A stretch of 64,000 bases of DNA from CAVPWP01 sp050789285. Lineage in GTDB: Bacteria; Pseudomonadota; Alphaproteobacteria; Rhodobacterales; Rhodobacteraceae. The notes under the pieces are model-generated. The model was given only the letters and a program-made list of their open reading frames with translations, did no database searches and was not told the DNA's origin. Shown piece after piece: positions 33,459 to 41,819 of the stretch. Location of the stretch: NCBI RefSeq assembly GCF_050789285.1, contig NZ_JBOUVX010000001.1:1302001-1366000 (forward strand), given 5' to 3'. The number at the start of each line of letters is the position of its first letter. The stretch's first letter is position 1. A program made the position numbers and the translations under genes.

Positions 33459-34558
33459 TTGTTCTGGTCGCTCCCGTCACCCTGCCCGGAGCCATCTTGA
33501 CGTGCCAGGGGAACCGATGCAACCCGCGCGGCCAGCCGCTCGGTGAAGCCCGATTGCGAGAGCTGGAAGGCCAGCTTGATGGCGGCGGCGACCCCGGTGG
33601 CGTCGGCCGAGCCGTGCGATTTCACCACCGTGCCGTTCAGGCCCAGAAAGACCCCGCCGTTGACGCGGCGCGGGTCGATGCGCTTGGTCAGCCGCCGCAG
33701 CGAGGTCAGCGCCAGAAGGGCCGCGATGCGCGACAGGGGCGTGGCCTTGAAGGCCTCGGTCAGGAATTCGCGGATCAGCGAGGCGGTGCCTTCGCCGGTC
33801 TTCAGCGCGACGTTTCCGGTAAAGCCGTCGGTCACGATCACGTCGGCGCGCGAGGACAGCAGATCGCCGCCCTCGACGAAGCCGACGAAGTCATAGCCGC
33901 CCGCCTCCTGCGCCCCCGAGATCAGGTCATGGGCGGCCCGCAGTTCGGCCCGGCCCTTGAATTCCTCGACGCCCACGTTCAGCAGGCCGACCCGCGGCCG
34001 GGTCAGACCCAACCCGTTGCGCGCGTAGGACGTGCCCATCATCGCGTATTGCAGAAGGTCCTCGGCATCGGCGCGGATGTCGGCGCCGGCGTCGAGCATG
34101 ACGTTGAACCCGCCCGGATTGCGCGACGGCCAGAGCACGGCGATGGCCGGACGGTTGACCCCGGGCAGCTTCTTCAGCCGCACGATGCTGAGCAGCATCA
34201 GCGCCCCGGTGTTGCCGCAGGACACGACGACGTCGGCCTCGCCCAGGCGCACCGATTCGATGGCCGACCACATCGAGGTGTTCTGCCCATGCCGCATGAC
34301 GTGGCTGGGCTTGTCCTCCATCCGCACGACGCCCTGGGCGTCGCGGATCTCGCACCGATCGGCGATCTTGCGCTTGGCGATCAGCCGCTCAAGCTGGTCG
34401 CGCGGCCCATGCACGATGAAGGCGATGTCGGGATTCTTCCACGCCGACTCGGCCAGGCCCGCGATCACGGCCGTGGGTCCCCGGTCGCCGCCCATCGCGT
34501 CGACCGACACGACAATGCGTCCCGAAGCTGCGCGCTGCTGCCCCGGTGCGTCGCTCAT
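33455..34558 (-). CDS. plsX: Phosphate acyltransferase PlsX
   Basis: PlsX converts acyl-ACP to acyl-phosphate, the acyl donor for PlsY in glycerolipid synthesis; it is peripheral at the inner membrane. The 367-residue protein has the family blocks VSVDAMGGDRGP near residue 17, MRHGQNTSMWSAIESV, VVSCGNTGALMLLS and VTDGFTGNVALKTGEG. Length is slightly long due to the N- and C-termini. It lies 32 bases after rpmF and overlaps fabH, giving the conserved rpmF-plsX-fabH cluster. Confidence 0.97.
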   Translation of the reverse strand: MSDAPGQQRAASGRIVVSVDAMGGDRGPTAVIAGLAESAWKNPDIAFIVHGPRDQLERLIAKRKIADRCEIRDAQGVVRMEDKPSHVMRHGQNTSMWSAIESVRLGEADVVVSCGNTGALMLLSIVRLKKLPGVNRPAIAVLWPSRNPGGFNVMLDAGADIRADAEDLLQYAMMGTSYARNGLGLTRPRVGLLNVGVEEFKGRAELRAAHDLISGAQEAGGYDFVGFVEGGDLLSSRADVIVTDGFTGNVALKTGEGTASLIREFLTEAFKATPLSRIAALLALTSLRRLTKRIDPRRVNGGVFLGLNGTVVKSHGSADATGVAAAIKLAFQLSQSGFTERLAARVASVPLARQDGSGQGDGSDQNK

Positions 34559-34590
34559 GCGCTGAAACCCGCGGTGCTGCCGCGCGCCGC

Positions 34591-34797
34591 TCAGGCGGCG
34601 TCTTCGTCGAGATCGACTTCGGCGGTCTGCGCGACGATTTCGCGGTCATCGTAATGACCACAGGCGCCGCAGACGTGATGCGGGCGCTTCAGTTCGCCGC
34701 AATTGGGGCACTCGGCCGGATTCGACGCGACAAGCGCGTCATGCGCGCGGCGCATGTTCCGGCGGGAGCGGGTAACTCGGTTCTGAGGGACGGCCAT
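34591..34797 (-). CDS. rpmF: 50S ribosomal protein L32
   Basis: The 68-residue protein begins AVPQNRVTRSRRNMRRAHDAL, typical of L32. It keeps all four zinc-ribbon cysteines (CPNCGE and CGACGHYD), so it is the zinc-containing form. It starts the rpmF-plsX-fabH cluster. A perfect 14-base palindrome (GGGGCCATGGCCCC, 34821-34834) lies 24 bases upstream of its ATG and could influence the transcript, but its role is unknown. Confidence 0.97.
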   Translation of the reverse strand: MAVPQNRVTRSRRNMRRAHDALVASNPAECPNCGELKRPHHVCGACGHYDDREIVAQTAEVDLDEDAA

Positions 34798-34820
34798 GTC
34801 TCAACCTCGGTCGTTCTTTG

Positions 34821-34834
34821 GGGGCCATGGCCCC
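34821..34834. promoter_or_regulatory. Palindrome GGGGCCATGGCCCC upstream of rpmF
   Basis: A perfect 14-base palindrome sits in the 180-base gap between the DUF177 gene and rpmF. It has no T-tail, so it is not an obvious terminator. Possible roles are an operator or a 5' UTR hairpin for rpmF; neither can be decided from sequence. Confidence 0.35.
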
Positions 34835-34977
34835 TCATGTTTCGTTCGGTTCACGGCCTCTTACGCGCCGAAGCGCCGCCAGTGCAACCCTTCTTGGAAA
34901 TGAGGCCGGGAACATACCTGCTTTTCCATCACACGCAAGGGGCAATCTGGGGACGGCGCAGAGGGGCGCGCGCAAGA

Positions 34978-35535
34978 CTACTCGCCGTCCTTTTTCAACT
35001 TCGCGCGCAGGTTCGCAAGGCCGGCGAAGGGCTTCACGTCGTCGTCGGTCATCGGCGCTGTTCCCGGCCCGGCAAAGACCTGCGCCGTCTCTTCGGCATC
35101 GTCGGCGCGGGGGAAGGGGGGCAGGGCAAGCGCCAGCGCCTCGGCCAGCACCGCCCCAAGGTCGATCGCCTCGGGCAGCGGCTCGGCGGTGTCGTCTTCG
35201 GGCATCTCGGCCTCGGCCTTGGCCGGCTCGTCCCACCGCGCGAGGTAGCGGCGCAGCACGGCCTCGTCGAGGCGCGTCGTCACAGGCTTCAGCGTGACGC
35301 GACAGGGCTGCACCACGGTCGCGCCCAGCGTCGCTTCAAGCCGCCAGTCGCGCGGACCATCGGGCTCAAGCCGCCCGGCGAAACGCAGCTTGCGCAGGTC
35401 GAGCAGGTCAAGATCGGCCGCCAGCGCCGCAAGACGGTCGGGGCCGGGCGTCACGTCGAAGGCCAGGCGTTTGGTGCCCAGATCGGCCAGCCGGATCGGG
35501 TGGTCGAGGATCGCTTCGTCACGGGGTTCGGTCAT
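34978..35535 (-). CDS. YceD-family (DUF177) protein
   Basis: The 185-residue product belongs to DUF177/YceD. The diagnostic stretch is QPCRVTLKPVTTRLDEAVLRRYL in the middle (shown here only as family landmark), followed by an acidic region. Genes of this family sit upstream of rpmF across bacteria. In plants and E. coli, relatives have been tied to 23S rRNA accumulation. I chose ATG 35535 (MTEPRDEAILDHPI), with GAGG about 11 bases upstream, over a 30-codon longer form. It is divergent from bamE. Confidence 0.85.
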   Translation of the reverse strand: MTEPRDEAILDHPIRLADLGTKRLAFDVTPGPDRLAALAADLDLLDLRKLRFAGRLEPDGPRDWRLEATLGATVVQPCRVTLKPVTTRLDEAVLRRYLARWDEPAKAEAEMPEDDTAEPLPEAIDLGAVLAEALALALPPFPRADDAEETAQVFAGPGTAPMTDDDVKPFAGLANLRAKLKKDGE

Positions 35536-35668
35536 GGGCGCGGGAACCTCACGGATCGGTTGCGGGGTCACTGGCGGCGGCCGGCCGGCCGGCCGGGGCA
35601 CAAGGCCGTGCTTGAACTGCTGCACGACCTTCGGGTAAGGCGATAGCCATCAGGCAGGACGAAGGCAA

Positions 35669-36139
35669 GTGGGCGGCACATCTCGGATCATCGGCGCGGT
35701 CTGCGCGGGGCTTGTCGTGCTCAGCCTTTCGGGGTGCGCGCAGCGCTATCGCACCCACGGCTATGCGCCGACCCAGGCCGAGCTCGACTCGATCGAGGTC
35801 GGCCTCGACACGCGCGACACGGTCCGCGTCATCATCGGCGACCCGGTCGTCACCGGCGTCGTCGCCGATCAGGCCTGGTTCTACGTGAAGTCGGAATTCC
35901 TCGACTATGCCTGGCGCGCACCGCAGGAAACCGGCCGCACGGTCGTGGGCATCCTCTTCGACGAGCGCGGGCGCGTCGCCAACATCGAGACCTACGGGAT
36001 CGAGGATGGCCAGGTCGTCGCCCTGTCGCGGCGCGTGTCCGATAGCGGGACGACCGGCGTGGGCCTCTTGCAGCAGATCATCGGCAACGTCGGCAACTTC
36101 AACCCGCTCGGCGCGCTGGGCGGCGACGAAGGGATCTAG
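35669..36139 (+). CDS. bamE: Outer membrane protein assembly factor BamE (SmpA/OmlA lipoprotein)
   Basis: BamE is a small lipoprotein of the BAM complex that inserts beta-barrel proteins into the outer membrane. The 156-residue precursor has a lipoprotein signal peptide with lipobox LSLSGC (lipidated Cys23). The SmpA/OmlA domain follows, with GYAPTQAELDSIEVGLDTRD and GDPVVTGVVADQAWFYV as landmarks. The start codon is GTG at 35669 with GGACGAAGG upstream. Convergent with msrB across 58 bases. Confidence 0.92.
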   Translation: MGGTSRIIGAVCAGLVVLSLSGCAQRYRTHGYAPTQAELDSIEVGLDTRDTVRVIIGDPVVTGVVADQAWFYVKSEFLDYAWRAPQETGRTVVGILFDERGRVANIETYGIEDGQVVALSRRVSDSGTTGVGLLQQIIGNVGNFNPLGALGGDEGI

Positions 36140-36197
36140 AAGGGATCAAGTCTCGGGCGCCGCCAATCCCCGCGTCGGTTCCGGTGTCGGTCCCGCT

Positions 36198-36599
36198 TCA
36201 GGTCTCGGGCTCGAAGGTCAGGGCGACGCCGTTAATGCAGTACCGCAGACCCGTCGGCGCGGGCCCGTCGGGAAAAACGTGCCCCAGATGCGCCTCGCAG
36301 CGGTTGCAATGCACCTCGGTGCGGCGCATGAAGAAGCTGCGGTCGACGCTTTCGCCCACGCTTTCGCCCGAGACGCCGTCGACCGGCCGGGTGAAGCTGG
36401 GCCAGCCGGTGCCGCTTTCGAACTTGTCGGCCTGGTCGAACAGCGGCGCGCCGCAGCAGACGCAGTGGAAGGTGCCCGGCGCCTTGGGAAAGTCGTCATG
36501 GGTGCCGGCGCGTTCGGTCCCGTGCCGGCGCGTGACCTTGTAGGCCAGATCCGACAACTGCGCCCGCCATTCCGCGTCCGACTTCGTTACCTTGTCCAT
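36198..36599 (-). CDS. msrB: Peptide-methionine (R)-S-oxide reductase MsrB
   Basis: MsrB reduces the R form of methionine sulfoxide in oxidised proteins. The 133-residue cytosolic protein keeps both zinc CxxC motifs (Cys46/Cys49 and Cys98/Cys101), the substrate pocket block ESGTGWPSFTRP, and the catalytic Cys121 in LRYCINGVAL. I chose ATG 36599 (MDKVTKSDAEWRAQL); the 29-codon extension upstream overlaps the region ahead of the next gene. No MsrA gene is in the window. Confidence 0.96.
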   Translation of the reverse strand: MDKVTKSDAEWRAQLSDLAYKVTRRHGTERAGTHDDFPKAPGTFHCVCCGAPLFDQADKFESGTGWPSFTRPVDGVSGESVGESVDRSFFMRRTEVHCNRCEAHLGHVFPDGPAPTGLRYCINGVALTFEPET

Positions 36600-36700
36600 C
36601 ACCCGTTCCCTTCGTCCGATCCAAGTCGCATCTTGAGCGGCCCGACGCCACGGGGGATACTTAGCCGAAGGCGGGCAGCCGTCCAATGCGGGAGCAGCCC

Positions 36701-37438
36701 ATGGGGTTCACAAGAGCGGCACGCTATCGCTGGCGCCACGCGGCATCGCCCGAAGACATCGCGGCCGCCCAGGCCCTGCGGCATCGCGCGTTCCGGGGCG
36801 GCGACGGCACGGAACGCGACGCCGACGCCTTCGACGCGATCTGCACGCATGTCCTGGTCGAGGACCTGCGCACGGGCGCGCTGGTCTGCTGCTTTCGCAT
36901 CCTGCCGCTGGCGCACGGCGGCGAGATCGGGCGAAGCTATTCGGCGCAGCATTACGGGCTGTCGGCGCTGTCGGCCTATCCGGGCCGCATGATCGAGCTT
37001 GGCCGCTTCTGCGTCGCGCCCGGCGTCTCGGACCCCGACGTGCTGCGCGTGGCCTGGGGCGCGGTCGCGCGCCTGGTCGAGGACACCGGGGTCGAGATGC
37101 TGTTCGGCTGTTCGTCCTTCCGGGGGACCGACGCGCTGAGCTATGCCGACGCCTTCGCCATGCTGAAGGCGCATCACCTCGCGCCGCCGCGCTGGCTGCC
37201 GCAGGTCAAGGCGCCCGATGTGTTTCGTTTCGCCCGGCGGCTGCGCCGCGCGCCTGACGTGCGTCGCGCGCTCTTGACCATGCCGCCGCTTCTGCGCAGC
37301 TACCTTGCGATGGGCGGCTGGGTCAGCGACCATGCCGTGGTCGACCGCGACCTGAACACGCTTCACGTCTTTACCGGGCTCGAGATCGGGGCGATCCCGC
37401 CGGCGCGCGCGCGGGCGCTGCGCGCGCTGGCGGGTTAA
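36701..37438 (+). CDS. olsB: GNAT-fold acyltransferase, likely ornithine-acyl-ACP N-acyltransferase OlsB
   Basis: The 245-residue product fits the OlsB/hemolysin-like GNAT group, which adds a 3-hydroxyacyl chain from ACP to ornithine, the first step to phosphate-free ornithine lipids. Landmarks are AAAQALRHRAFRGGDG near the start, IELGRFCVAPGVSDPDVLR (acyl-donor region) and LFGCSSFRGTD. The ATG at 36701 is preceded by GGGAG six bases away; an ATG at 36686 is the alternative. No olsA gene is adjacent. The broader group also contains acyl-homoserine lactone synthase-like folds, but the motifs favour OlsB. Confidence 0.82.
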   Translation: MGFTRAARYRWRHAASPEDIAAAQALRHRAFRGGDGTERDADAFDAICTHVLVEDLRTGALVCCFRILPLAHGGEIGRSYSAQHYGLSALSAYPGRMIELGRFCVAPGVSDPDVLRVAWGAVARLVEDTGVEMLFGCSSFRGTDALSYADAFAMLKAHHLAPPRWLPQVKAPDVFRFARRLRRAPDVRRALLTMPPLLRSYLAMGGWVSDHAVVDRDLNTLHVFTGLEIGAIPPARARALRALAG

Positions 37439-37479
37439 GGCGCATTGACCCTGCCGCGGGGCGGCATTAGCTGGCGCGC

Positions 37480-39333
37480 ATGGCCGCCGCACCGCTTCTG
37501 CAACTGACCGACATTTCGCTGACCCACGGCGGCGATCCCGTTTTCGACGGGGTCACCCTGACCGTGCAGCCCGGCGACCGAATCGCGCTTGTGGGCCGCA
37601 ACGGGTCGGGCAAGTCGACGCTGATGAAGATCATGGCGGGCCTCGTCGAACCCGACCGCGGCACCCGCGTCCTGCCGCAGGGCACCAGCGTGGGCTACAT
37701 GGAACAGGACCCCGACATGGCGGGCTTCGTGACGCTGGGCGACTATGCCGCCGCCGCCCTTGCGGAGGGCGAGGAGTGGCGCCTGGCCGCCGCCGCCGAA
37801 GGCCTGTCCTTCGACCCCACGACCCCGGTCGCAGCGGCCTCGGGCGGCGAGCGGCGGCGCGCGGCGCTGGCGCGGCTTCTGGCCGAGGCGCCCGACCTGA
37901 TGCTGCTGGACGAGCCCACGAACCATTTGGACATCGCGGCGATCGAATGGCTCGAGGCGACGCTGAAGGACCATGGCGGGGCCTTCGTCCTGATCAGCCA
38001 CGACCGCGCGGTGCTGAAGGCGCTGACGCGGGCCACGCTCTGGATCGACCGGGGCGTGGTGCGCCGCCGCGAGGCCGGATTCGACGGGTTCGAGGCCTGG
38101 CGCGACAAGGTCTGGGACGACGAGGATGTCGCCCGCCACAAGCTGGACCGGCGCATCGCCTCGGAAGGCAAGTGGGCGGTGGAAGGCATCAGCGCCCGCC
38201 GAAAGCGCAACCAGGGCCGTCTGCGGGCGCTTCAGGAGATGCGCAAGGACCGGCGCGAGATGATCCGCCGCCAGGGCACCGCGGCGCTGGCCCTTGAGGC
38301 CGGGCCGCAGTCGGGCAAGAAGGTGATCGAGGCGCGCGGCATCTCGAAATCCTTTGGCGACAGGGTGATCTGCCGCGATCTTGATCTGCGCATCGCGCGC
38401 GGCGACCGGGTGGCCTTCGTCGGCCCGAACGGGGTCGGCAAGACCACGGTGCTCGAGATGCTGATCGGGCGGCTGCCGCCGGACACGGGCGCGGTGACGC
38501 TGGGCACCGGGGTCGAGCTGGCGGTCTTCGACCAGAAGCGCGCGGCCCTCGACCTGAACGCGACGCTGTGGGACAGCCTGACCAGCGATCCGGCGATGCG
38601 CGTCTCGGGGCAAAGCGACCAGGTCATGGTGCGCGGCACGCCCCGGCATGTCGTGGGCTATCTCAAGGATTTCCTGTTCGACGAGGGCCGGGCCCGCGCG
38701 CCCGTGCGCTCGTTGTCCGGGGGCGAGAAGGCTCGGCTTCTGCTGGCGCGCCTGATGGCGCGCGACAGCAACCTTCTGGTGCTGGACGAACCGACGAACG
38801 ACCTGGACATCGAGACGCTCGACCTGCTTCAGGAACTGCTCGACGGCTATCCCGGCACGGTGCTTCTGGTCAGCCACGACCGCGACTTCCTTGACCGCGT
38901 GGCCACCGCGACGCTGCTGTTCGAAGGGCAGGGCCGGATCACGGCCTATGCCGGGGGCTGGTCCGACACCATGGCCCAGCGGGGCGCGGCACAGCCGCAG
39001 CCCGCCGTGCGGCCCGCGCCGAAAGCCCCGGCGAGGGACGCGGCGAAGGATGGGGCGAAAGACGGCGCAAAGAACGGTGCACCGCAGCCCAAGGCCGCGA
39101 AATCGGGACTGAGCTTCACCGAACGTCACCGGCTTGACGAACTGCCCGCCGTGATCGCGCGGCTCGAGGCCGAGATGGCCAAGCTGACCACGCTTCTGGC
39201 CGATGCCGATCTTTATACCCGCGAGCCGGCGAAGTTCGCCAAGGCGACCGAGGCGCTGGCCGACCGGCAGGCGCGGCTCTCGGCGGCCGAGGAGGAATGG
39301 CTGGCGCTGGCCGAACGGGCCGAGGGCGCCTAG
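37480..39333 (+). CDS. uup: ABC-F family ATPase (Uup-like)
   Basis: ABC-F proteins have two ATPase domains and no membrane part, and act on ribosomes or branched DNA; Uup is the likely subgroup. In the 617-residue protein the first Walker A is GRNGSGKST near residue 35 and the second is GPNGVGKTT near residue 322. Both Walker B boxes are intact (LLDEPTNHLD and VLDEPTNDLD). The linker between domains is charged. Residues about 505-545 are Ala/Lys-rich, and a C-terminal coiled coil (RLDELPAVIARLEAEMAKL) typical of Uup follows. Confidence 0.9.
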   Translation: MAAAPLLQLTDISLTHGGDPVFDGVTLTVQPGDRIALVGRNGSGKSTLMKIMAGLVEPDRGTRVLPQGTSVGYMEQDPDMAGFVTLGDYAAAALAEGEEWRLAAAAEGLSFDPTTPVAAASGGERRRAALARLLAEAPDLMLLDEPTNHLDIAAIEWLEATLKDHGGAFVLISHDRAVLKALTRATLWIDRGVVRRREAGFDGFEAWRDKVWDDEDVARHKLDRRIASEGKWAVEGISARRKRNQGRLRALQEMRKDRREMIRRQGTAALALEAGPQSGKKVIEARGISKSFGDRVICRDLDLRIARGDRVAFVGPNGVGKTTVLEMLIGRLPPDTGAVTLGTGVELAVFDQKRAALDLNATLWDSLTSDPAMRVSGQSDQVMVRGTPRHVVGYLKDFLFDEGRARAPVRSLSGGEKARLLLARLMARDSNLLVLDEPTNDLDIETLDLLQELLDGYPGTVLLVSHDRDFLDRVATATLLFEGQGRITAYAGGWSDTMAQRGAAQPQPAVRPAPKAPARDAAKDGAKDGAKNGAPQPKAAKSGLSFTERHRLDELPAVIARLEAEMAKLTTLLADADLYTREPAKFAKATEALADRQARLSAAEEEWLALAERAEGA

Positions 39334-39450
39334 CCCCTTCGAAGCGCGCCGTGAGGGCGCACGCCGGCGCCATTCAGAGGGTCGCTGTCGCCCGGCCGGG
39401 CCTCAAGGCCCCGCCGGTGACGACCCGCGATCCGACGCTGCATCGGAGCG

Positions 39451-40014
39451 TCAGCGCAGGATACGCGTGTACTTCGTGCCTTCGAGCGTCGCGCCCGCGA
39501 TCATGCCGGCCTGCCCGAAGACCACCGCGATCACCGGCGAGGTCAGCGTGGTGGTGTCGGCCAGAAGCGTCTGCCCCTGCGCGTTCAGCGCGTACTTCAC
39601 GTCCGCGCCCGCGGCCCAGCCCGGCGAGGTGCGGAAGGTCTGCAGCGCCTCTTCGGTCATGAAATACAGGACGTGCGAATACTGCTGCGCCCCGATCTGG
39701 AAGCCGACGCTTGCGTTCGCGGCCGAGTAGAAATCGACGGTCACGCCGTTGATGCGCAGCACGCCTTCGCCATAGGCGCCACCGACGCCGAAGCCGGCCT
39801 CGGTGATCAGCGGCATGATCAGCATGCCGGCCGAGTTGTTGCGCAGGTCCACCGTGCCCGGGTAGTTCGTCTCGAGAAAGCTCAGCGCCGCGTCGGCGCG
39901 TGCGTCGATCGTGGCGCCATTGCTGGTGCCAACGGCGTTGTTGCAGGCGGCGGCGGTGGTCAGCGCCAAGGCGGAAACGCCCAGCACGAAGCCGCGGCGG
40001 GTGGTGATGGTCAT
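39451..40014 (-). CDS. Exported SYLF-domain (YSC84-like) protein
   Basis: The 187-residue product begins MTITTRRGFVLGVSALALTT, a twin-arginine-like signal. A lipobox-like TAAAC follows, so it may be a lipoprotein (Cys24). The rest matches the SYLF/Ysc84 lipid-binding domain, with AGMLIMPLITEAGFGVGGAYGEG and SVGFQIGAQQYSHVLYFM as landmarks. Function in bacteria is unknown beyond phosphoinositide/lipid binding in eukaryotic relatives. It follows hemB by 114 bases on the same strand and is convergent with uup. Confidence 0.85.
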   Translation of the reverse strand: MTITTRRGFVLGVSALALTTAAACNNAVGTSNGATIDARADAALSFLETNYPGTVDLRNNSAGMLIMPLITEAGFGVGGAYGEGVLRINGVTVDFYSAANASVGFQIGAQQYSHVLYFMTEEALQTFRTSPGWAAGADVKYALNAQGQTLLADTTTLTSPVIAVVFGQAGMIAGATLEGTKYTRILR

Positions 40015-40128
40015 GGGGTCTGCCCCTTCTCTTGCGTGTCCAGTCTGCCTCAGTCGACGGCCTTATCTGACCGTTCGCCGCAAACTATAGGGGAACGCAC
40101 CCGGGGTGTCACGCATATGTTGCGTCGC

Positions 40129-41130
40129 TCAGGCCGCGCCCGCGCGCAGTCGGCGGGCGACCGCCGGGGCGAAATAGGTCAGCACGCCGTCGCATCCGGC
40201 GCGCTTGAAGGCCATCAGGCTTTCCATCATCACCTTGTCGAGGTCGAGCCAGCCGTTCGCCGCCGCGGCCTGCAGCATCGCGTATTCGCCCGAGACCTGG
40301 TAGGCGAAGGTCGGGGCGCCGAAGGTGTCCTTCACCCGGCGGCAGATGTCGAGATAGGGCATCCCCGGCTTGACCATGACCATGTCAGCGCCTTCGGACA
40401 GGTCGCGGCGGACAAGGCGGATCGCCTCGTCCGAGTTGGCGGGGTCCATCTGGTAGGTGCGCTTGTCGCCCTTCAGGGCGCCCGAGGCGCCGACCGCGTC
40501 GCGGAAGGGCCCGTAGAAGGCACTGGCGTATTTGGCGGCATAGGACAGGATCGCCACGTCGCTGTGGCCCGCGGCCTCGAGTGCGCCGCGCATCGCGCCG
40601 ATCCGGCCGTCCATCATGTCCGAGGGTCCAAGGATGTCGGCCCCGGCGTCGGCCTGCGCCAGCGCCATCTTCACCAGCGCTTCGAGCGTGGCGTCGTTCA
40701 GGATCACGCCGTCCTTCACGATGCCGTCATGGCCAAGGGCGTTGTAGGGATCGAGCGCCACGTCCGTCATCACCGCGATGTCCGGCACGGCGGCCTTGAT
40801 CGCGCGGATCGCGCGGTTCGACAGGTTTTCGGGGTTCCAGGCCTCTTCGCAGGCTTCGGTCTTCAGCGCCGGGTCGGTATAGGGAAAAAGGCAGATCGCC
40901 GGAATGCCCAGCGTCGCGGCCTCTTCGGCGGCGCGGACGATCCGGTCGATGGTCAACCGCTCGACCCCCGGCATCGAGGGGATCTGGTGGCTTGCGTCGC
41001 GTCCCTCCATCACGAAGACGGGCCAGATCAGGTCGTCGACGCTCAGCGCCGTCTCGCTGACCAGGCGGCGGCGGGCGTCGGAGGCGCGGAGGCGCCGGAA
41101 GCGCATCATCGGGAAGGGTGCATGAGCCAT
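40129..41130 (-). CDS. hemB: Delta-aminolevulinic acid dehydratase (porphobilinogen synthase) HemB
   Basis: HemB condenses two 5-aminolevulinate molecules to porphobilinogen in heme, bacteriochlorophyll and B12 synthesis. In the 333-residue protein the two active-site lysines are Lys200 (LSYAAKYASAFYG) and Lys254 (MVMVKPGMPYLD). The usual zinc cysteine cluster is absent. The segment reads DVALDPYNALGHDG, with Ala and Asp where zinc enzymes have Cys, as described for Rhodobacter capsulatus HemB. The ATG at 41130 has GAGGATG upstream; a far longer upstream frame is not supported. Divergent from a small membrane-protein gene. Confidence 0.97.
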   Translation of the reverse strand: MAHAPFPMMRFRRLRASDARRRLVSETALSVDDLIWPVFVMEGRDASHQIPSMPGVERLTIDRIVRAAEEAATLGIPAICLFPYTDPALKTEACEEAWNPENLSNRAIRAIKAAVPDIAVMTDVALDPYNALGHDGIVKDGVILNDATLEALVKMALAQADAGADILGPSDMMDGRIGAMRGALEAAGHSDVAILSYAAKYASAFYGPFRDAVGASGALKGDKRTYQMDPANSDEAIRLVRRDLSEGADMVMVKPGMPYLDICRRVKDTFGAPTFAYQVSGEYAMLQAAAANGWLDLDKVMMESLMAFKRAGCDGVLTYFAPAVARRLRAGAA

Positions 41131-41257
41131 GTTCGCATCCTCTTGTTTTTCCTCTGCGTGGCACGGATAAACCGCCTTCACAAGGCTGGTCATCGGCGGC
41201 AGGGCGCGCGACAAGGCCGGACGGGACACGGAACCGGGCGGAAGACGAGGGCAACGG

Positions 41258-41785
41258 GTGCAGTGGTACGAGACGATCTTCGAGTTGATCGACATGCGGT
41301 CGTTCTCGAACCTGTGGTACTGGATCGCCCTGGCGGTGCTGTGGTCGACGGTCAGCCACTGGGTGCTGGGCGTGCCCTTCGACATGGTCCAGCGCGCCCG
41401 CCGGCAGGGCGGCGAGGCCGAAGGCGATCTGCGCGACCTGGTGCGGATCAACGTGAACCGGATCGTCTATATCGCCGACACCGCGGGCGTCTTCATCATC
41501 GGCGCGGGCTGCGCGGCGATCACCGCGCTGGTCCTTCTGGGGTTCTGGTACGGGATCGAATTCGCGCAGGCGCTGTTCCTTCTGATCTTTCCCACCGCCA
41601 TCGTGGGGGCGCTGTCGCTGCGGCAGGCGCGTCGCCTGCGCGCGACCAGTCCCGAGGGCGAGGCGCTGTTCCGCGCCCTCAACCGGCATCGCTTCTGGAC
41701 CCAGGTGATCGGCGTGATCTCGATCTTCGTCACGGCGCTTTGGGGCATGTGGCAGAACATGACCATCGGCGTGCTCGGCGGTTGA
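41258..41785 (+). CDS. Small polytopic membrane protein ('component of SufBCD complex' family)
   Basis: The 175-residue product starts at a GTG and begins MQWYETIFELIDMRSFSN, which is characteristic of a conserved Rhodobacterales family often labelled component of SufBCD complex. That label is not supported by anything visible here: there is no suf gene nearby, and the protein has three to four hydrophobic segments (for example LWYWIALAVLWSTVSHW, FIIGAGCAAITALVLLGFW). I therefore treat the function as unknown. It is followed 34 bases later by mfd on the same strand. Confidence 0.78.
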   Translation: MQWYETIFELIDMRSFSNLWYWIALAVLWSTVSHWVLGVPFDMVQRARRQGGEAEGDLRDLVRINVNRIVYIADTAGVFIIGAGCAAITALVLLGFWYGIEFAQALFLLIFPTAIVGALSLRQARRLRATSPEGEALFRALNRHRFWTQVIGVISIFVTALWGMWQNMTIGVLGG

Positions 41786-41819
41786 CTCCGCCGCCCGCCC
41801 GCCCCAGTTGACGCGGGCC

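Noticed and set aside
40129..41451. HemB frame extended upstream to 440 residues
   Set aside because: The extra 107 codons overlap the divergent membrane-protein gene and have no conserved content; ATG 41130 has a good ribosome-binding site and the family-typical start.
41258..41785. Function as a SufBCD component
   Set aside because: The common database label has no visible support: the protein is a plain membrane protein with no suf neighbours or Fe-S motif.
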